Source: Paenibacillus vietnamensis
GTDB lineage: Bacteria; Bacillota; Bacilli; Paenibacillales; Paenibacillaceae
Direction: 5' to 3'
Assembly: GCF_020169515.1 (NCBI RefSeq)
Contig: NZ_JAHMHW010000004.1
Span: 186,001 to 250,000, forward strand
DNA: 64,000 bases
A program made the position numbers and the translations under genes. The notes below the pieces were generated by a model that made no database searches, was not told where the DNA came from, and saw nothing but the letters and a program-made list of their open reading frames with translations. Below, one piece after another: positions 42,449-50,973 of this stretch (the first letter of the stretch is position 1; the number at the start of each line of letters is the position of its first letter).

Positions 42449-45400
42449 TTGCTGCTCTCCCCCGGTTTTGTAATCGATGCGCGCACGGGACCGTATAAGC
42501 CGCCTGTCGGAAAAGAAGCCTGCCATTCCGGACGGTGCGTCCTGTCCCAATAAGTGACGGCCGGATTCGCGCCGACGAGGCTCGTCGGACGTCCGTGCTC
42601 GTAGTGCGTGCCAAGCGTATTCGTGACGCGGATGCGCAGCTTGTGCGAGCCGGCAGGCATCGTCCCGATCGCGTAGCGATAAGGCCTCCACACACGGATA
42701 CCGGCCGGCGCTCCGTCTACCCAGACCTCGGCCGTTCCCCGGACATGGCCCAGATCAAGCGTAACTGCGCTTTCCTCCGCCAGTTCCAGCCTGGTTTCGT
42801 ATTCCACGGCTCCGCTGTGATGCGGCAAATGCAGCGCCGTTCGCCAGTCGCCCAGCTGCCCGCGGTGGGGAACGATCTCGAACCGCACCGGAGCGCTCAA
42901 GACCGCGGCTTCCGTATAGGCGCCGTCGGGTTCGATCCGTACGGCGGCTATCGTGCCCGCATCCTGCGGAGCGAATTCGGAGCCGCCGCCCGCAAACGGC
43001 ACCTCTTGTCCTCCGATCCACAGCCGTACCTTGCCCTTAGTCTCCAGACGCAGCCGATGCGCGCCTGCCGGCAGAGGGAACCTCAGCCAGACCGGCCGTC
43101 CGATCGCGTCAATGTCAAGGACAAACGGGACGGGCGGCACTTGAGGCGCCGAGCCGGGCATGAGCCACCCCACATCCGGAAGCGGATGAGGACGATCGTT
43201 GATCCAGAGCGATTCCGTCTCGGCAAACTGCAGCACTCCCGCGTGAAGCGCCAGCGAAGGCTGCCCCTGTTCATCCAGCCAGTCCGGACCGGTGCAGAAC
43301 GGAATCGCCGTTCCGTCCAGCAGCTCGATTCGTCCGTCCGCGAACACCTCGCCTTTGCCTTCGGGCAGCAGGAACCTGATTTCGTTCCGGCCTTCGCGCC
43401 AATAGGCGGTAATATCGACCTCTTCCTGGCCCTGGCGAATGTACGGATTAAAATCCCCGTGCTCGGTGACGGAGACGCCGTTCACCTGCAGCACCGCCCT
43501 TCCCTTTGCGGCGAAAACAAGGCGAATGCGCTTCACCGGACGGTCCTCCGGAGCTGCCAGCAGCTTGCTCAAGCTTGATTCGGAATTCGGCTGCCCGGCA
43601 TAAATCCATTTCGGCAGCGGCTCCGCAGCCGATTCGTTGATCTCGATTCCGGCCCTCTGCATGCCGTCCTTTCTGGATTCCGCGCGAAGCACGACCTTAT
43701 TCTGACCTTCGGCGAGCCAAACCGAAGCGGTCTTCTCTTCGGGACCGCCGCTGAATTCGACGGGTTTTCCGTTCACCCAGCCGATCAGCTCGGCATTGCT
43801 TTCCGTCCTGATCCAGTACTGCCCCTCCTTCGGGGCAACGGCGTTTGTGACGGCCCATACATGCTCGCCCTTCGCCGCTTCGCCCAGATGCAAAAACCTG
43901 CGCGGCACGCGGCCCATCCGGCCGGCCCAGGACCGGAACGCCAAATCTCCGAACACCGTGCTGTAGACGAGAGGTTTCGCTTTGCCCGCATCGAACGCCT
44001 CCCCCTTATGAACATGCCAATAGGCGGATTCGCTCCACAGCCGCTCTTCCCAGTCCGCTTCCGGCATCTCCGGCTTATGCCAGCCTTCCGCTATCCCGTC
44101 TTCGCCTGACCGCTCCGTACGGACCTGCATGATGCGCCGCTCGGGCGGCATTATGCCCCGCTGGTCGTTATGCAGGTCGAAATCGCCGTACCGGTTGTCC
44201 AGCGTCGCTTCGACCCGTACGCGCCAATCGTCCAGCGTCCGGATCTCTCCGCCGCCTGCCGTCCATTCGCCCGGATCGGCGGGAAAGCGCTCTCTTCCCG
44301 CGGCCGGGATAGCCGGACTTGGTGCGTACGCATCCAATTCGTTCGCACAGACGATCAGCGCGGCCGGCCAATGGTCGAAGACCGCCTCCACGCGAATCCA
44401 TTCGCCTTCGCGCGTGTAAGCAACGGGCTCGGTCCGGCCGCTTACCGGATCCCACAGCTCCGGAACGCCTGCCGTCCGCAGCCGGTAAACGGCAGCCGGA
44501 AGCGGCTTGGCGGACTCTCCTGCAGGCTCGTGCATCCGAAGCAGAGCGCCGTTCTCCGGCAGCAGGAGGAAGATATCCGCCTCGTCCGTACGCCGGTGAA
44601 GCGATTGGCCGGGACCTTCGACCCTTTTGTCCAGCTTCTCCTCGATGAGGGCGGCCGCTTCCTCCGCGGTACTGACAAACACGACGCCCGGAAGCATGCT
44701 GCGTTCATCCTCCGGCACATCCACCCCGACGACCAGCCCGCCCTGCTTCGCCATGGCTTGCACCTTCGCAAGCGCAGGGGCATTCAATACGGCGGTTCCG
44801 CAAAGCACCAGCACCTGGAACCGCTCGCCCGCAATTTCGAGCTTCCCGTCACGCACTCCGCTTCTTTCCAGCGCGGAATCGTCCACGACGTCGAAGTCGA
44901 GCCCCCGGCAGCGCAGCGTGCCCTCATACGTTTCGGTATCCTTTCGGTGAGTGGTTCCCGCTACATTCCAGTACGCCTTCCGCAGCTGCGTAATCCGCTC
45001 GTTCGGATCCCGGTTCGAAGCTCCCATCGGATGCTCGCGCGGCTTCACATCGTCAAGCGACAAATAACCTACCGCTGCGTATGACGGATAATGAACGGCG
45101 ATATCGGCCACATGGGTCCCTTCGCTCAGCAGGCGGCAAACCCGGCTGACCGTATCCGCGAACACGCCGTAATGCTCAAAGTACGGCTGGCGCCAGCCCG
45201 TATCCGGTGGCGCCCATTCCCACCAGCCGCCGCGGGTGGAATAATAAACGGCATGCGGGCTGAACAGCGTTACGCCCGTCTGCAGCCACGGCACGAGCCA
45301 ATGCATCGTCTCCTCGATCGTTCCTCCCCAGCCGCTGGAATGGAAGGCTTCCAGCCATACGCGGGATCCGCCGTTCAGATGGACGATAGAGGAATGGGCT

Positions 45401-46320
45401 TTCAAATCGCCGTCCATATCCGCGCCGGGCGAATTGTACCAGCGATGCGTCCGAAAATAGTCGAGATACAGCCGCTGCGCGCCGTGAACGTCGACTCTGC
45501 GCGCCGGACCGGCTTGATCGCAGCCGATTAGCATGCCGTATTTCCGGTGCCAATCCCCAAGCGGAATGAAAAAAGCGCGTTCGGCAAGCTCCGCCGCGAT
45601 CGCATAGACGCGGCGCCGAACGTCTGCCGCGCCGGGAATATCGTCGAACATCGCTGGAAGCGCATCCAACAAATTGCCGCCGTAACGTTCGCTGTAAATG
45701 AGCGGAACATCGGGCGACCAGAGAGGCAGCGGCGGAAGCTCGTCCTGAAAGCTGCCCGCGATCGTCCGTCCCAGGTCGTCCGGAAAGCGTCTTTCGAGCT
45801 CGCCGTGCACCCGGTCCAAAATGGCGGCCGACGCCCGCGGATCCAGCCAGTTAAAGCCTTGGCGGACGGCGGCATATCGATATTCCTCCGTCTCCAGCAA
45901 GAGCTGCGAGCCGGAAGGCAATTGTTCCGATAAAAGGTATCTGCGCAGCTGATATCCGGCATGTTCCGGATTTTCAGCCACAAGTCGCGCGAGCTCGTTG
46001 GCGCCGGAGAACCCGATTTGATCGTAAAACCACAGCCTCATCCCCAGCCGCTCGGCTTCCCTGAGCGCAACCTCGAACAGCGTCCACCATTCCTCGCTCA
46101 TGAAGACGGGACGGTCGCCGCAGGAGCCGTATTGCGGTCCGGTCGGGGCCAGATGGATAATGCCGATATTGCGGAGGCCGCCCTCCCGGAATTTCCGAAG
46201 CTGCCAGCGTATTCTTTCTTCCGTCACTTCCTCGCCGCTCCACCACCAGAACGGCACCGGTCCGTAATGCGGATCCGGCTCGGCAAAACGACCGCGCAAT
46301 TGCGCCAGGCCCGTAACCAT
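42445..46320 (-). CDS. Large glycoside hydrolase, GH106-like (putative alpha-L-rhamnosidase)
   Basis: A 1291-aa protein with no signal peptide, first gene of the six-glycosidase operon (GAGAGG before ATG). The N-terminal TIM-barrel region resembles GH106-type enzymes (PVPFWWWSGEEVTEERIRWQ, EALREAERLGMRLWFYDQIG-type helices, AGSFQDELPPLPLWS, GCDQAGPA). The middle (about 440-640) looks like an amidotransferase-fold trimerisation-type domain (FQVLVLCGTAVLNAPAL). The C-terminal half has beta-sandwich domains, the last a galactose-binding-like fold (VTLDLGHVRGTAEVWVDGAP, followed by RPYRYAIGTMPAGSHKLRIR). The GH106 assignment is by overall pattern and is moderately secure; alpha-rhamnosidase activity would fit the neighbouring GH78. 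Confidence 0.68.
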   Translation of the reverse strand: MVTGLAQLRGRFAEPDPHYGPVPFWWWSGEEVTEERIRWQLRKFREGGLRNIGIIHLAPTGPQYGSCGDRPVFMSEEWWTLFEVALREAERLGMRLWFYDQIGFSGANELARLVAENPEHAGYQLRRYLLSEQLPSGSQLLLETEEYRYAAVRQGFNWLDPRASAAILDRVHGELERRFPDDLGRTIAGSFQDELPPLPLWSPDVPLIYSERYGGNLLDALPAMFDDIPGAADVRRRVYAIAAELAERAFFIPLGDWHRKYGMLIGCDQAGPARRVDVHGAQRLYLDYFRTHRWYNSPGADMDGDLKAHSSIVHLNGGSRVWLEAFHSSGWGGTIEETMHWLVPWLQTGVTLFSPHAVYYSTRGGWWEWAPPDTGWRQPYFEHYGVFADTVSRVCRLLSEGTHVADIAVHYPSYAAVGYLSLDDVKPREHPMGASNRDPNERITQLRKAYWNVAGTTHRKDTETYEGTLRCRGLDFDVVDDSALERSGVRDGKLEIAGERFQVLVLCGTAVLNAPALAKVQAMAKQGGLVVGVDVPEDERSMLPGVVFVSTAEEAAALIEEKLDKRVEGPGQSLHRRTDEADIFLLLPENGALLRMHEPAGESAKPLPAAVYRLRTAGVPELWDPVSGRTEPVAYTREGEWIRVEAVFDHWPAALIVCANELDAYAPSPAIPAAGRERFPADPGEWTAGGGEIRTLDDWRVRVEATLDNRYGDFDLHNDQRGIMPPERRIMQVRTERSGEDGIAEGWHKPEMPEADWEERLWSESAYWHVHKGEAFDAGKAKPLVYSTVFGDLAFRSWAGRMGRVPRRFLHLGEAAKGEHVWAVTNAVAPKEGQYWIRTESNAELIGWVNGKPVEFSGGPEEKTASVWLAEGQNKVVLRAESRKDGMQRAGIEINESAAEPLPKWIYAGQPNSESSLSKLLAAPEDRPVKRIRLVFAAKGRAVLQVNGVSVTEHGDFNPYIRQGQEEVDITAYWREGRNEIRFLLPEGKGEVFADGRIELLDGTAIPFCTGPDWLDEQGQPSLALHAGVLQFAETESLWINDRPHPLPDVGWLMPGSAPQVPPVPFVLDIDAIGRPVWLRFPLPAGAHRLRLETKGKVRLWIGGQEVPFAGGGSEFAPQDAGTIAAVRIEPDGAYTEAAVLSAPVRFEIVPHRGQLGDWRTALHLPHHSGAVEYETRLELAEESAVTLDLGHVRGTAEVWVDGAPAGIRVWRPYRYAIGTMPAGSHKLRIRVTNTLGTHYEHGRPTSLVGANPAVTYWDRTHRPEWQASFPTGGLYGPVRASITKPGESSK

Positions 46321-46409
46321 GCTTGTCCTCTCCCCTCGTTGCCATCTCTCGTTTTTGGCAAACGAATCCGGCTTTGCTTCCTTCTTCCGGAAGCTTGTTT
46401 GACAACCAC

Positions 46410-46461
46410 TTTACACGGTTTCGGAGGTGCGTTTATAGGCTAATGCAATCATTTTTATAGG
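46410..46461 (-). promoter_or_regulatory. Paired CCTATA activator site and -10-like box, six-glycosidase operon
   Basis: TATAGG (+ strand) starts at 46434 and 46456, 22 bp apart. A weak -10-like TGTAAA (46410-46415, minus strand) is 18 bp from the proximal copy. No CRE box is evident in this leader. Confidence 0.62.
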
Positions 46462-46482
46462 GCTGTCTGTCAGCAGGCGCAC

Positions 46483-46537
46483 AAAAAAACACGACCGCCC
46501 GGCAAGCTTCATCCATAAGGCTTGTCAATCGGTCGTG
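46483..46537 (-). terminator. Rho-independent terminator after tetR
   Basis: Outer 8-bp stem (CACGACCG with CGGTCGTG) and an inner GCAAGC/GCTTGT stem, followed on the minus strand by TTTTTTT (46483-46489). It lies 56 nt past the tetR stop and isolates the regulator from the glycosidase operon. Confidence 0.85.
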
Positions 46538-46592
46538 CAAGGGCGGGAAGTCTGCCATATGTCAGCAGGCCGCTCGTCCATTCGTTATTTTG

Positions 46593-47162
46593 TTAGGCTT
46601 TATACTGGCGCAGTCCGTTCAAATAAATTTGCATGACGATTTCCATGCTTTCGTCGACGGCGTGAGGCAGGCCGAATCCTCCCTGGCTCTCGATATGGGC
46701 GAAGCCGTGCAAATAGCTCCGGAGTCCTCTGACGACATGAATCGCCTGTTCCTCATCCAAGTTATAATAGCGAAGCGTCCGAACAAGCAGATCGACCAGC
46801 GCGCTCGCCGCTTCCGCGTATTCCGTATGCTCCGCGCAAGGCGCACGCAGCGTCAGCGCGTACAGCCCCGGATGCGATCTCGCAAATGAGAGGTAAGCCG
46901 CGGCGACGGCGTGCATCGCTTCGTCCCCGGTTTTGCCGTCTAACGCCGCCGAGATCGCTTCGTTCAGCTTCTTCAAGCCGTGAACGGCAAGCCGGACGCG
47001 AAGCTCGGGCAGGCCGTTTACGTGATTATATAAGGAAGGGGAACGGACGCCGAGCTTCTGGGCAAGCGAAGCGAGCGTCACTTCCTCGAAGCCGGATGCA
47101 TCGGCGATTTCGGCGGCCGCTTCCACGATGGCCGGCAAATCCAGTCCTTTTCTCGGAGACAT
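46593..47162 (-). CDS. TetR-family repressor with WHG-type C-terminal domain
   Basis: A 189-aa regulator; the start at 47162 follows GGAGGTG by 8 nt. The helix-turn-helix is at about residues 25-50 (VTLASLAQKLGVRSPSLYNH), and the C-terminal ligand-binding domain has the WHG-subfamily look (RSHPGLYALTLRAPC). It lies 19 nt downstream of the metallo-beta-lactamase-fold gene, in the same operon. Two palindromes that sit on the operon promoter (47924-47968) are the likely operators, so it probably represses itself and the hydrolase gene. The inducer is unknown. Confidence 0.9.
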   Translation of the reverse strand: MSPRKGLDLPAIVEAAAEIADASGFEEVTLASLAQKLGVRSPSLYNHVNGLPELRVRLAVHGLKKLNEAISAALDGKTGDEAMHAVAAAYLSFARSHPGLYALTLRAPCAEHTEYAEAASALVDLLVRTLRYYNLDEEQAIHVVRGLRSYLHGFAHIESQGGFGLPHAVDESMEIVMQIYLNGLRQYKA

Positions 47163-47181
47163 GAGCGCTGCACCTCCTTTC

Positions 47182-47904
47182 TTATTTGGCTTTGGCCAGC
47201 GCCCTTTCCGCATTCGCGATCGCCTCGTCAAGGAGACGCTGCGGATGGGCCGCCATCTCGCCATGGCCTGTCGCCAGAAGCGACGCCTTTAGAGCGGATA
47301 GCTTCCGGGCCGTGTCGATGCTCGTCTGCTTATGCCAGGTCGCCATCGCCGGAAACGGGAACAGCAGCTTCATCTGGCCGGCTACGGCGACCCCGCCCCT
47401 CGTCTGGAAGGCATCGCCGGCAATTAGCGCATCGCTCCGCGTATCGATAAAAGCCATCGAGCCCGGCGTATGCCCGGGAGCCGGAACAGCAAGCAAGGAG
47501 CCGATCCGCTCGCCTCCCTGCAGCAGCTCGTCGGGCTTCGACGCCATGGCGCCCGGCTTCGGCACGCCGCCGCGGATCGGAGCATCCGGCTCCCCCGCGG
47601 CCAGTGAGACGTCGCCGGCGAGCAGCCTTGCCTCGCGGCCGGATATGAACAGGCGCGCTTCCGGCAGCAGCGCCTTCAAGCCGTCGACCGCGCCGATATG
47701 GTCGGCATGGGCATGCGTCAGCACGATGCGCGCAATCGGCTTCCCGATCTGCTCGGCAGCCTGCAAAATCGCTTTGGCGTTGTTAGGCATAGCGGCGTCT
47801 ACCAGCGTCAAGCTGTCCTTCTCCTCGACCAGATAACAATTAACGGGAAACAGCTTCGGCAAATAAGTCAGCTGGACGATCGTTTTCTCGCGGACAAATC
47901 TCAT
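47182..47904 (-). CDS. Metallo-beta-lactamase-fold hydrolase
   Basis: A 240-aa protein; the start at 47904 follows AGAGGGGG. The metal-binding motif THAHADHIG is intact, with later ligands in PAPGHTPGSMAFID and IAGDAFQTRGG and a C-terminal TGHGEM. This is the glyoxalase II-like/YcbL-type subgroup; the substrate cannot be read from sequence. It is the first gene of a two-gene operon with tetR, which suggests a stress- or xenobiotic-inducible hydrolase. Confidence 0.88.
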   Translation of the reverse strand: MRFVREKTIVQLTYLPKLFPVNCYLVEEKDSLTLVDAAMPNNAKAILQAAEQIGKPIARIVLTHAHADHIGAVDGLKALLPEARLFISGREARLLAGDVSLAAGEPDAPIRGGVPKPGAMASKPDELLQGGERIGSLLAVPAPGHTPGSMAFIDTRSDALIAGDAFQTRGGVAVAGQMKLLFPFPAMATWHKQTSIDTARKLSALKASLLATGHGEMAAHPQRLLDEAIANAERALAKAK

Positions 47905-47923
47905 TAAAATCGGCCCCCTCTTA

Positions 47924-47974
47924 AAAACTAATGACATTAGTTTTATGATAAACTAATGGTATTAGTTTTTGCAA
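47924..47974 (-). promoter_or_regulatory. Promoter with two TetR operator palindromes
   Basis: On the minus strand, -35 TTGCAA (47969-47974) and -10 TATCAT (47945-47950) are 18 bp apart. Operator 1 (47950-47968; arms AAACTAATG/TATTAGTTT, one mismatch) fills the spacer exactly. Operator 2 (47924-47944; perfect 10-bp arms AAAACTAATG/CATTAGTTTT around one base) starts right after the -10. Centres are 25 bp apart. A repressor bound here would block RNA polymerase completely. Confidence 0.85.
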
Positions 47975-48013
47975 GCCTATTTTCCGTTCCGGGAGGCGGG
48001 GCCGGCATTCCCC

Positions 48014-48940
48014 CTATGGCTCCAGCTTTCGCAAAAAGGCTTCAATCTCGGCTTTGGCCGGTATGGACGCCTGGGCTCCCGCTTTAGTCACCGCGAGCGC
48101 TGCGGCGGCCGCGGCAAATTCGAGCGCCTCCCGCAGTCCGAGACCGCTTGCCTCCGCCGCTGCATAGGCGCCGAAAAACGTATCGCCGGCAGCCGTCGTA
48201 TCGACCGGCTTTACCTTGAACGCAGGGACCCGGAACGCACGGCCGTTCGAGGTTCGGCAGAAGCAGCCTTGCTCGCCTAATGTCACGATGACGGTATTCG
48301 TCCCTTTGGCGATAATCCGCTCTGCGGCGGCCTGCGCGGATTCGATATCGTTCACCGCCGTTCCGGAGACGGCGGCCGCTTCGGTCTCATTCAGGATTAG
48401 CGTGTCGATCCGGGAGAGGAGCTCGTCCGGCAGCTCCCTGGCCGGGGCGGGATTAAAAAATACGCGCGCACCGCCGGCGCTCGCGCTGCGGATGACCGAG
48501 CATGTCGTGTCCCACGGGATTTCGTTCTGAAGCAGCACCGCATGCAGGCCGGACCAGTCGGGTATCGCGGCCGCCGCGTCGCCGGCCGTAAGCAGGCCGT
48601 TCGCTCCCGGCGACAGCACGATCGTATTTTCGCCTTCGCCGTTAACCGTAATAATTGCGAAACCGGAGCTGCCTTCCTTCCGTAATATTAAATTTGTGGA
48701 GATCCCATCCTCTTCCAGCCCTCGCACCAGCTTGTCGCCGAACGGATCTGTCCCCACCGCACCGACCATCGCGCATCCGGCGCCTGCGCGCGCGGCCGCA
48801 ACGGCCTGATTGGCCCCTTTTCCCCCGGGGAAAAATAACGCCTCGCCGCTGTGAATCGTTTCACCCGGCAGCGGAAACCGGTCGACATTGCTCACAATAT
48901 CCATATTGATGCTTCCGACGACGAGCAGCTTTTTCATCAT
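48014..48940 (-). CDS. rbsK: Ribokinase
   Basis: A 308-aa PfkB-family sugar kinase, close to the usual ribokinase length. The start at 48940 (ATGATG) follows AAAGGAA by 7 nt. Signatures are GSINMDIVSNVDRFPLPGET, GGKGANQAVAAARAG and the ATP-site/catalytic motif VDTTAAGDTFFGAYAAAEA with the catalytic Asp. It phosphorylates D-ribose (or deoxyribose) at O-5. No ribose transporter or lacI-type gene is adjacent; it appears to be a single-gene unit, divergent from the membrane protein at 49015. Ribokinase is favoured over fructokinase by the GGKGANQA motif. Confidence 0.88.
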   Translation of the reverse strand: MMKKLLVVGSINMDIVSNVDRFPLPGETIHSGEALFFPGGKGANQAVAAARAGAGCAMVGAVGTDPFGDKLVRGLEEDGISTNLILRKEGSSGFAIITVNGEGENTIVLSPGANGLLTAGDAAAAIPDWSGLHAVLLQNEIPWDTTCSVIRSASAGGARVFFNPAPARELPDELLSRIDTLILNETEAAAVSGTAVNDIESAQAAAERIIAKGTNTVIVTLGEQGCFCRTSNGRAFRVPAFKVKPVDTTAAGDTFFGAYAAAEASGLGLREALEFAAAAAALAVTKAGAQASIPAKAEIEAFLRKLEP

Positions 48941-49014
48941 AAGCACATTCCTTTCTTCCATTGGCTGGACCCTTACGGTATGCCCTCATTTTATCAGAAG
49001 GAGCCGAAGAACAC

Positions 49015-49560
49015 ATGATCACCGCATTTATTATCGCTTGCGAAGTCGGGTTTTGGCTGTTCGTCATTGCCGGCTTGGCAGCCCGCTATTTATTAAGATG
49101 GAAAAAGCTCGGAGCTTTTCTGCTCATCTGTACGCCTCTGATCGATCTCGCCCTGCTTATCGCCGCGGCATACGATTTGCGCGGAGGAGCCGAAGCGACC
49201 ATGGCGCACGGCATCGCTGCCGTCTACATCGGCGTTTCGGTTGCCTTTGGCCACCGGATGATCAAATGGGCGGACGAGCGCTTCGCCTTCCGGTTCGCAG
49301 GAGGTCCCGCCCCGGCCGGAAAACCGAAGAGCGGTAAGGCGCATGCTCGTCACGAACGGATCGCCTGGCTCCATCACCTGCTCGCATTCGCGGTCGGCTC
49401 CGCCATTTTGTACGGGATGATCGCCATGACCGGCGAAGCGGCGCGAACCGAAGCTCTATTAGGCACTATGCGGCTGTGGTCTCTCATTGTCGGCATCGAC
49501 TTTTTGATCAGCTTCAGCTATACGTTTTGGCCGCGCAAAGAAAAAGAAGCAGTCCGCTGA
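49015..49560 (+). CDS. Small integral membrane protein (YmcC-like)
   Basis: A 181-aa protein; the start at 49015 follows AGAAGGAG by 11 nt. Four to five hydrophobic segments are visible (ITAFIIACEVGFWLFVIAGL; LGAFLLICTPLIDLALLIAA; the HGIAAVYIGVSVAFG region; LHHLLAFAVGSAILYGMIAM; LWSLIVGIDFLISFSYTFW). The pattern resembles Bacillus YmcC-type proteins of unknown function. It is the first plus-strand gene in the window, divergent from the ribokinase gene and convergent with the purA paralogue. Confidence 0.72.
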   Translation: MITAFIIACEVGFWLFVIAGLAARYLLRWKKLGAFLLICTPLIDLALLIAAAYDLRGGAEATMAHGIAAVYIGVSVAFGHRMIKWADERFAFRFAGGPAPAGKPKSGKAHARHERIAWLHHLLAFAVGSAILYGMIAMTGEAARTEALLGTMRLWSLIVGIDFLISFSYTFWPRKEKEAVR

Positions 49561-49574
49561 CCGGGCTGCTTCTT
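49544..49574. terminator. Bidirectional terminator between convergent genes
   Basis: A 12-bp stem with one G-T pair (AAGAAGCAGTCC with GGGCTGCTTCTT, loop GCTGACC) overlaps the 3' end of the membrane-protein gene and lies 12 nt past the stop of the purA paralogue. The minus strand continues with TTTTTCTTTG, favouring termination of the purA-like transcript. Confidence 0.75.
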
Positions 49575-49585
49575 CCTCGTTCACC

Positions 49586-50863
49586 TTACAGCCGGATCAG
49601 CTGCTCCCGTCTCGGACCGACCGACACGCTCGACACCTTCACGCCCGTCTCCGCTTCGACAAACCGGACATACTCCTTCGCCGCATGCGGGAGCTCGCCG
49701 AACTCGCGGATTCCGGACAGATCGCACCTCCAGCCCGGCAGACGGCGCAGTACCGGCTTCGCTTCGGCCAGCCGAGCGGTTACCGGAAAATCGCCGGTTA
49801 TTGTCCCGTCCAGCTCGTATCCCGTACATACCGGTATTTCATCGAGATAGCCGAGCACATCCAAATTCGTCAGTGCGATTTCCGTCGCCCCTTGGAGCCT
49901 GCAGCCGTAGCGGACGGCTGCCGCATCAAACCATCCAACCCGCCGCGGACGGCCGGTCACGACGCCGAACTCCCCGGCATCTCCGCCCCTGCGGCGCAGC
50001 TCGTCGGCTTCCGCTCCTGCCAGCTCTGCAGGAAAAGGGCCGGCCCCGACGCAGGTCGAATAGGCTTTCACGACCGCGATAATGCGAGTGATTGCATAGG
50101 GCGGAACGCCGGCGCCGACCGGAGCGAAGCCTGCCAGCGTCGATGACGAGGTTGAATAAGGATAGATCCCGTGATCCGGATCCCGCAGAGCTCCAAGCTG
50201 TCCCTCCAGCAAAATCGGCTCGCCGCTGCGGCAAGCGTCCTGAAGCAGCCTGGTCGTATCGCATACGTACGGCTTAATCCGCTGTCCCAGCTTGAGCAGC
50301 TCCGGGAGCAGCGCTTTGGCGTCAAGCGGCTCGCATCCGTATAAATGTTGAAGGAGCACGTTTTTGGCTGCGAGCGATTGCTCCAGCTTAAGAAGCAGCC
50401 TTTGACCGTCTTCCAGATCCGCCGCCTGAATGCCGAGCTTTGCATATTTGTCCGCATAAAACGGGGCGATTCCCCGCTTGGTCGAGCCGAAGCGGCTGTC
50501 GCCCAGCCTCCGCTCCTCGAGCTCGTCGAACAGCCGGTGAACCGGAAGGACGATTTGCGCCCGCTGCGAAATCCGAAGGGCAAACGCCGGCACGCCCCCG
50601 GCTGCCAGCGCCTCCTTCTCGCGCAGGAGCGACTCGATATCGAGCGCCGCGCCCGGTCCGATCACGTTCGTTACCTCCGGATAAAAAACGCCGGACGGAA
50701 GCATGCTCAGCGCAAATTTTCCGTATTCGTTGATGATCGTATGCCCCGCGTTGCTGCCTCCCTGAAACCGTACGACATACCTCGATTGCGCCGCCAGCGC
50801 ATCCGTCATTTTGCCCTTTCCTTCGTCTCCCCAGGTTGCCCCGACGATTGCCGTCACCGTCAT
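49586..50863 (-). CDS. Adenylosuccinate synthetase paralogue (PurA-like)
   Basis: A 425-aa PurA-family enzyme that would join IMP and aspartate using GTP. The P-loop GDEGKGK and its catalytic Asp, SNAGHTI with the catalytic His, RGIAPFYADKYAKLGIQAAD and TGRPRRVGWFDAAAVRY are present, so it looks active. It departs from housekeeping PurA: GATWGDEG instead of GAQWGDEG, EGQLGALRDPDHGIYPYSTS instead of the usual EGAQG...DHGTYP block, and KRGIAP instead of GRGIGP. The main purA gene is presumably elsewhere (inference). It is divergent from a LysR-type gene with a 22-bp palindrome between them, suggesting conditional expression, perhaps for a specialised nucleotide pathway or tolerance to a PurA inhibitor. 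Confidence 0.85.
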   Translation of the reverse strand: MTVTAIVGATWGDEGKGKMTDALAAQSRYVVRFQGGSNAGHTIINEYGKFALSMLPSGVFYPEVTNVIGPGAALDIESLLREKEALAAGGVPAFALRISQRAQIVLPVHRLFDELEERRLGDSRFGSTKRGIAPFYADKYAKLGIQAADLEDGQRLLLKLEQSLAAKNVLLQHLYGCEPLDAKALLPELLKLGQRIKPYVCDTTRLLQDACRSGEPILLEGQLGALRDPDHGIYPYSTSSSTLAGFAPVGAGVPPYAITRIIAVVKAYSTCVGAGPFPAELAGAEADELRRRGGDAGEFGVVTGRPRRVGWFDAAAVRYGCRLQGATEIALTNLDVLGYLDEIPVCTGYELDGTITGDFPVTARLAEAKPVLRRLPGWRCDLSGIREFGELPHAAKEYVRFVEAETGVKVSSVSVGPRREQLIRL

Positions 50864-50924
50864 GCCAAACCGCCTCCGATCTTGTCATCGCCTTGCACGG
50901 TTTATTATAATAAGCTCAGCAACA

Positions 50925-50946
50925 TTAGAAAAATTGATATTTCTAA
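50925..50946. promoter_or_regulatory. Candidate LysR-type operator between purA-like and lysR genes
   Basis: Perfect 7-bp arms TTAGAAA/TTTCTAA separated by 8 bp, in AT-rich DNA 28 nt before the lysR start and 62 nt before the purA-like start. It contains T-N11-A-type symmetry typical of LysR-family sites. Confidence 0.5.
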
Positions 50947-50973
50947 TATCTAATATAAAATGAGGTAATGGTT

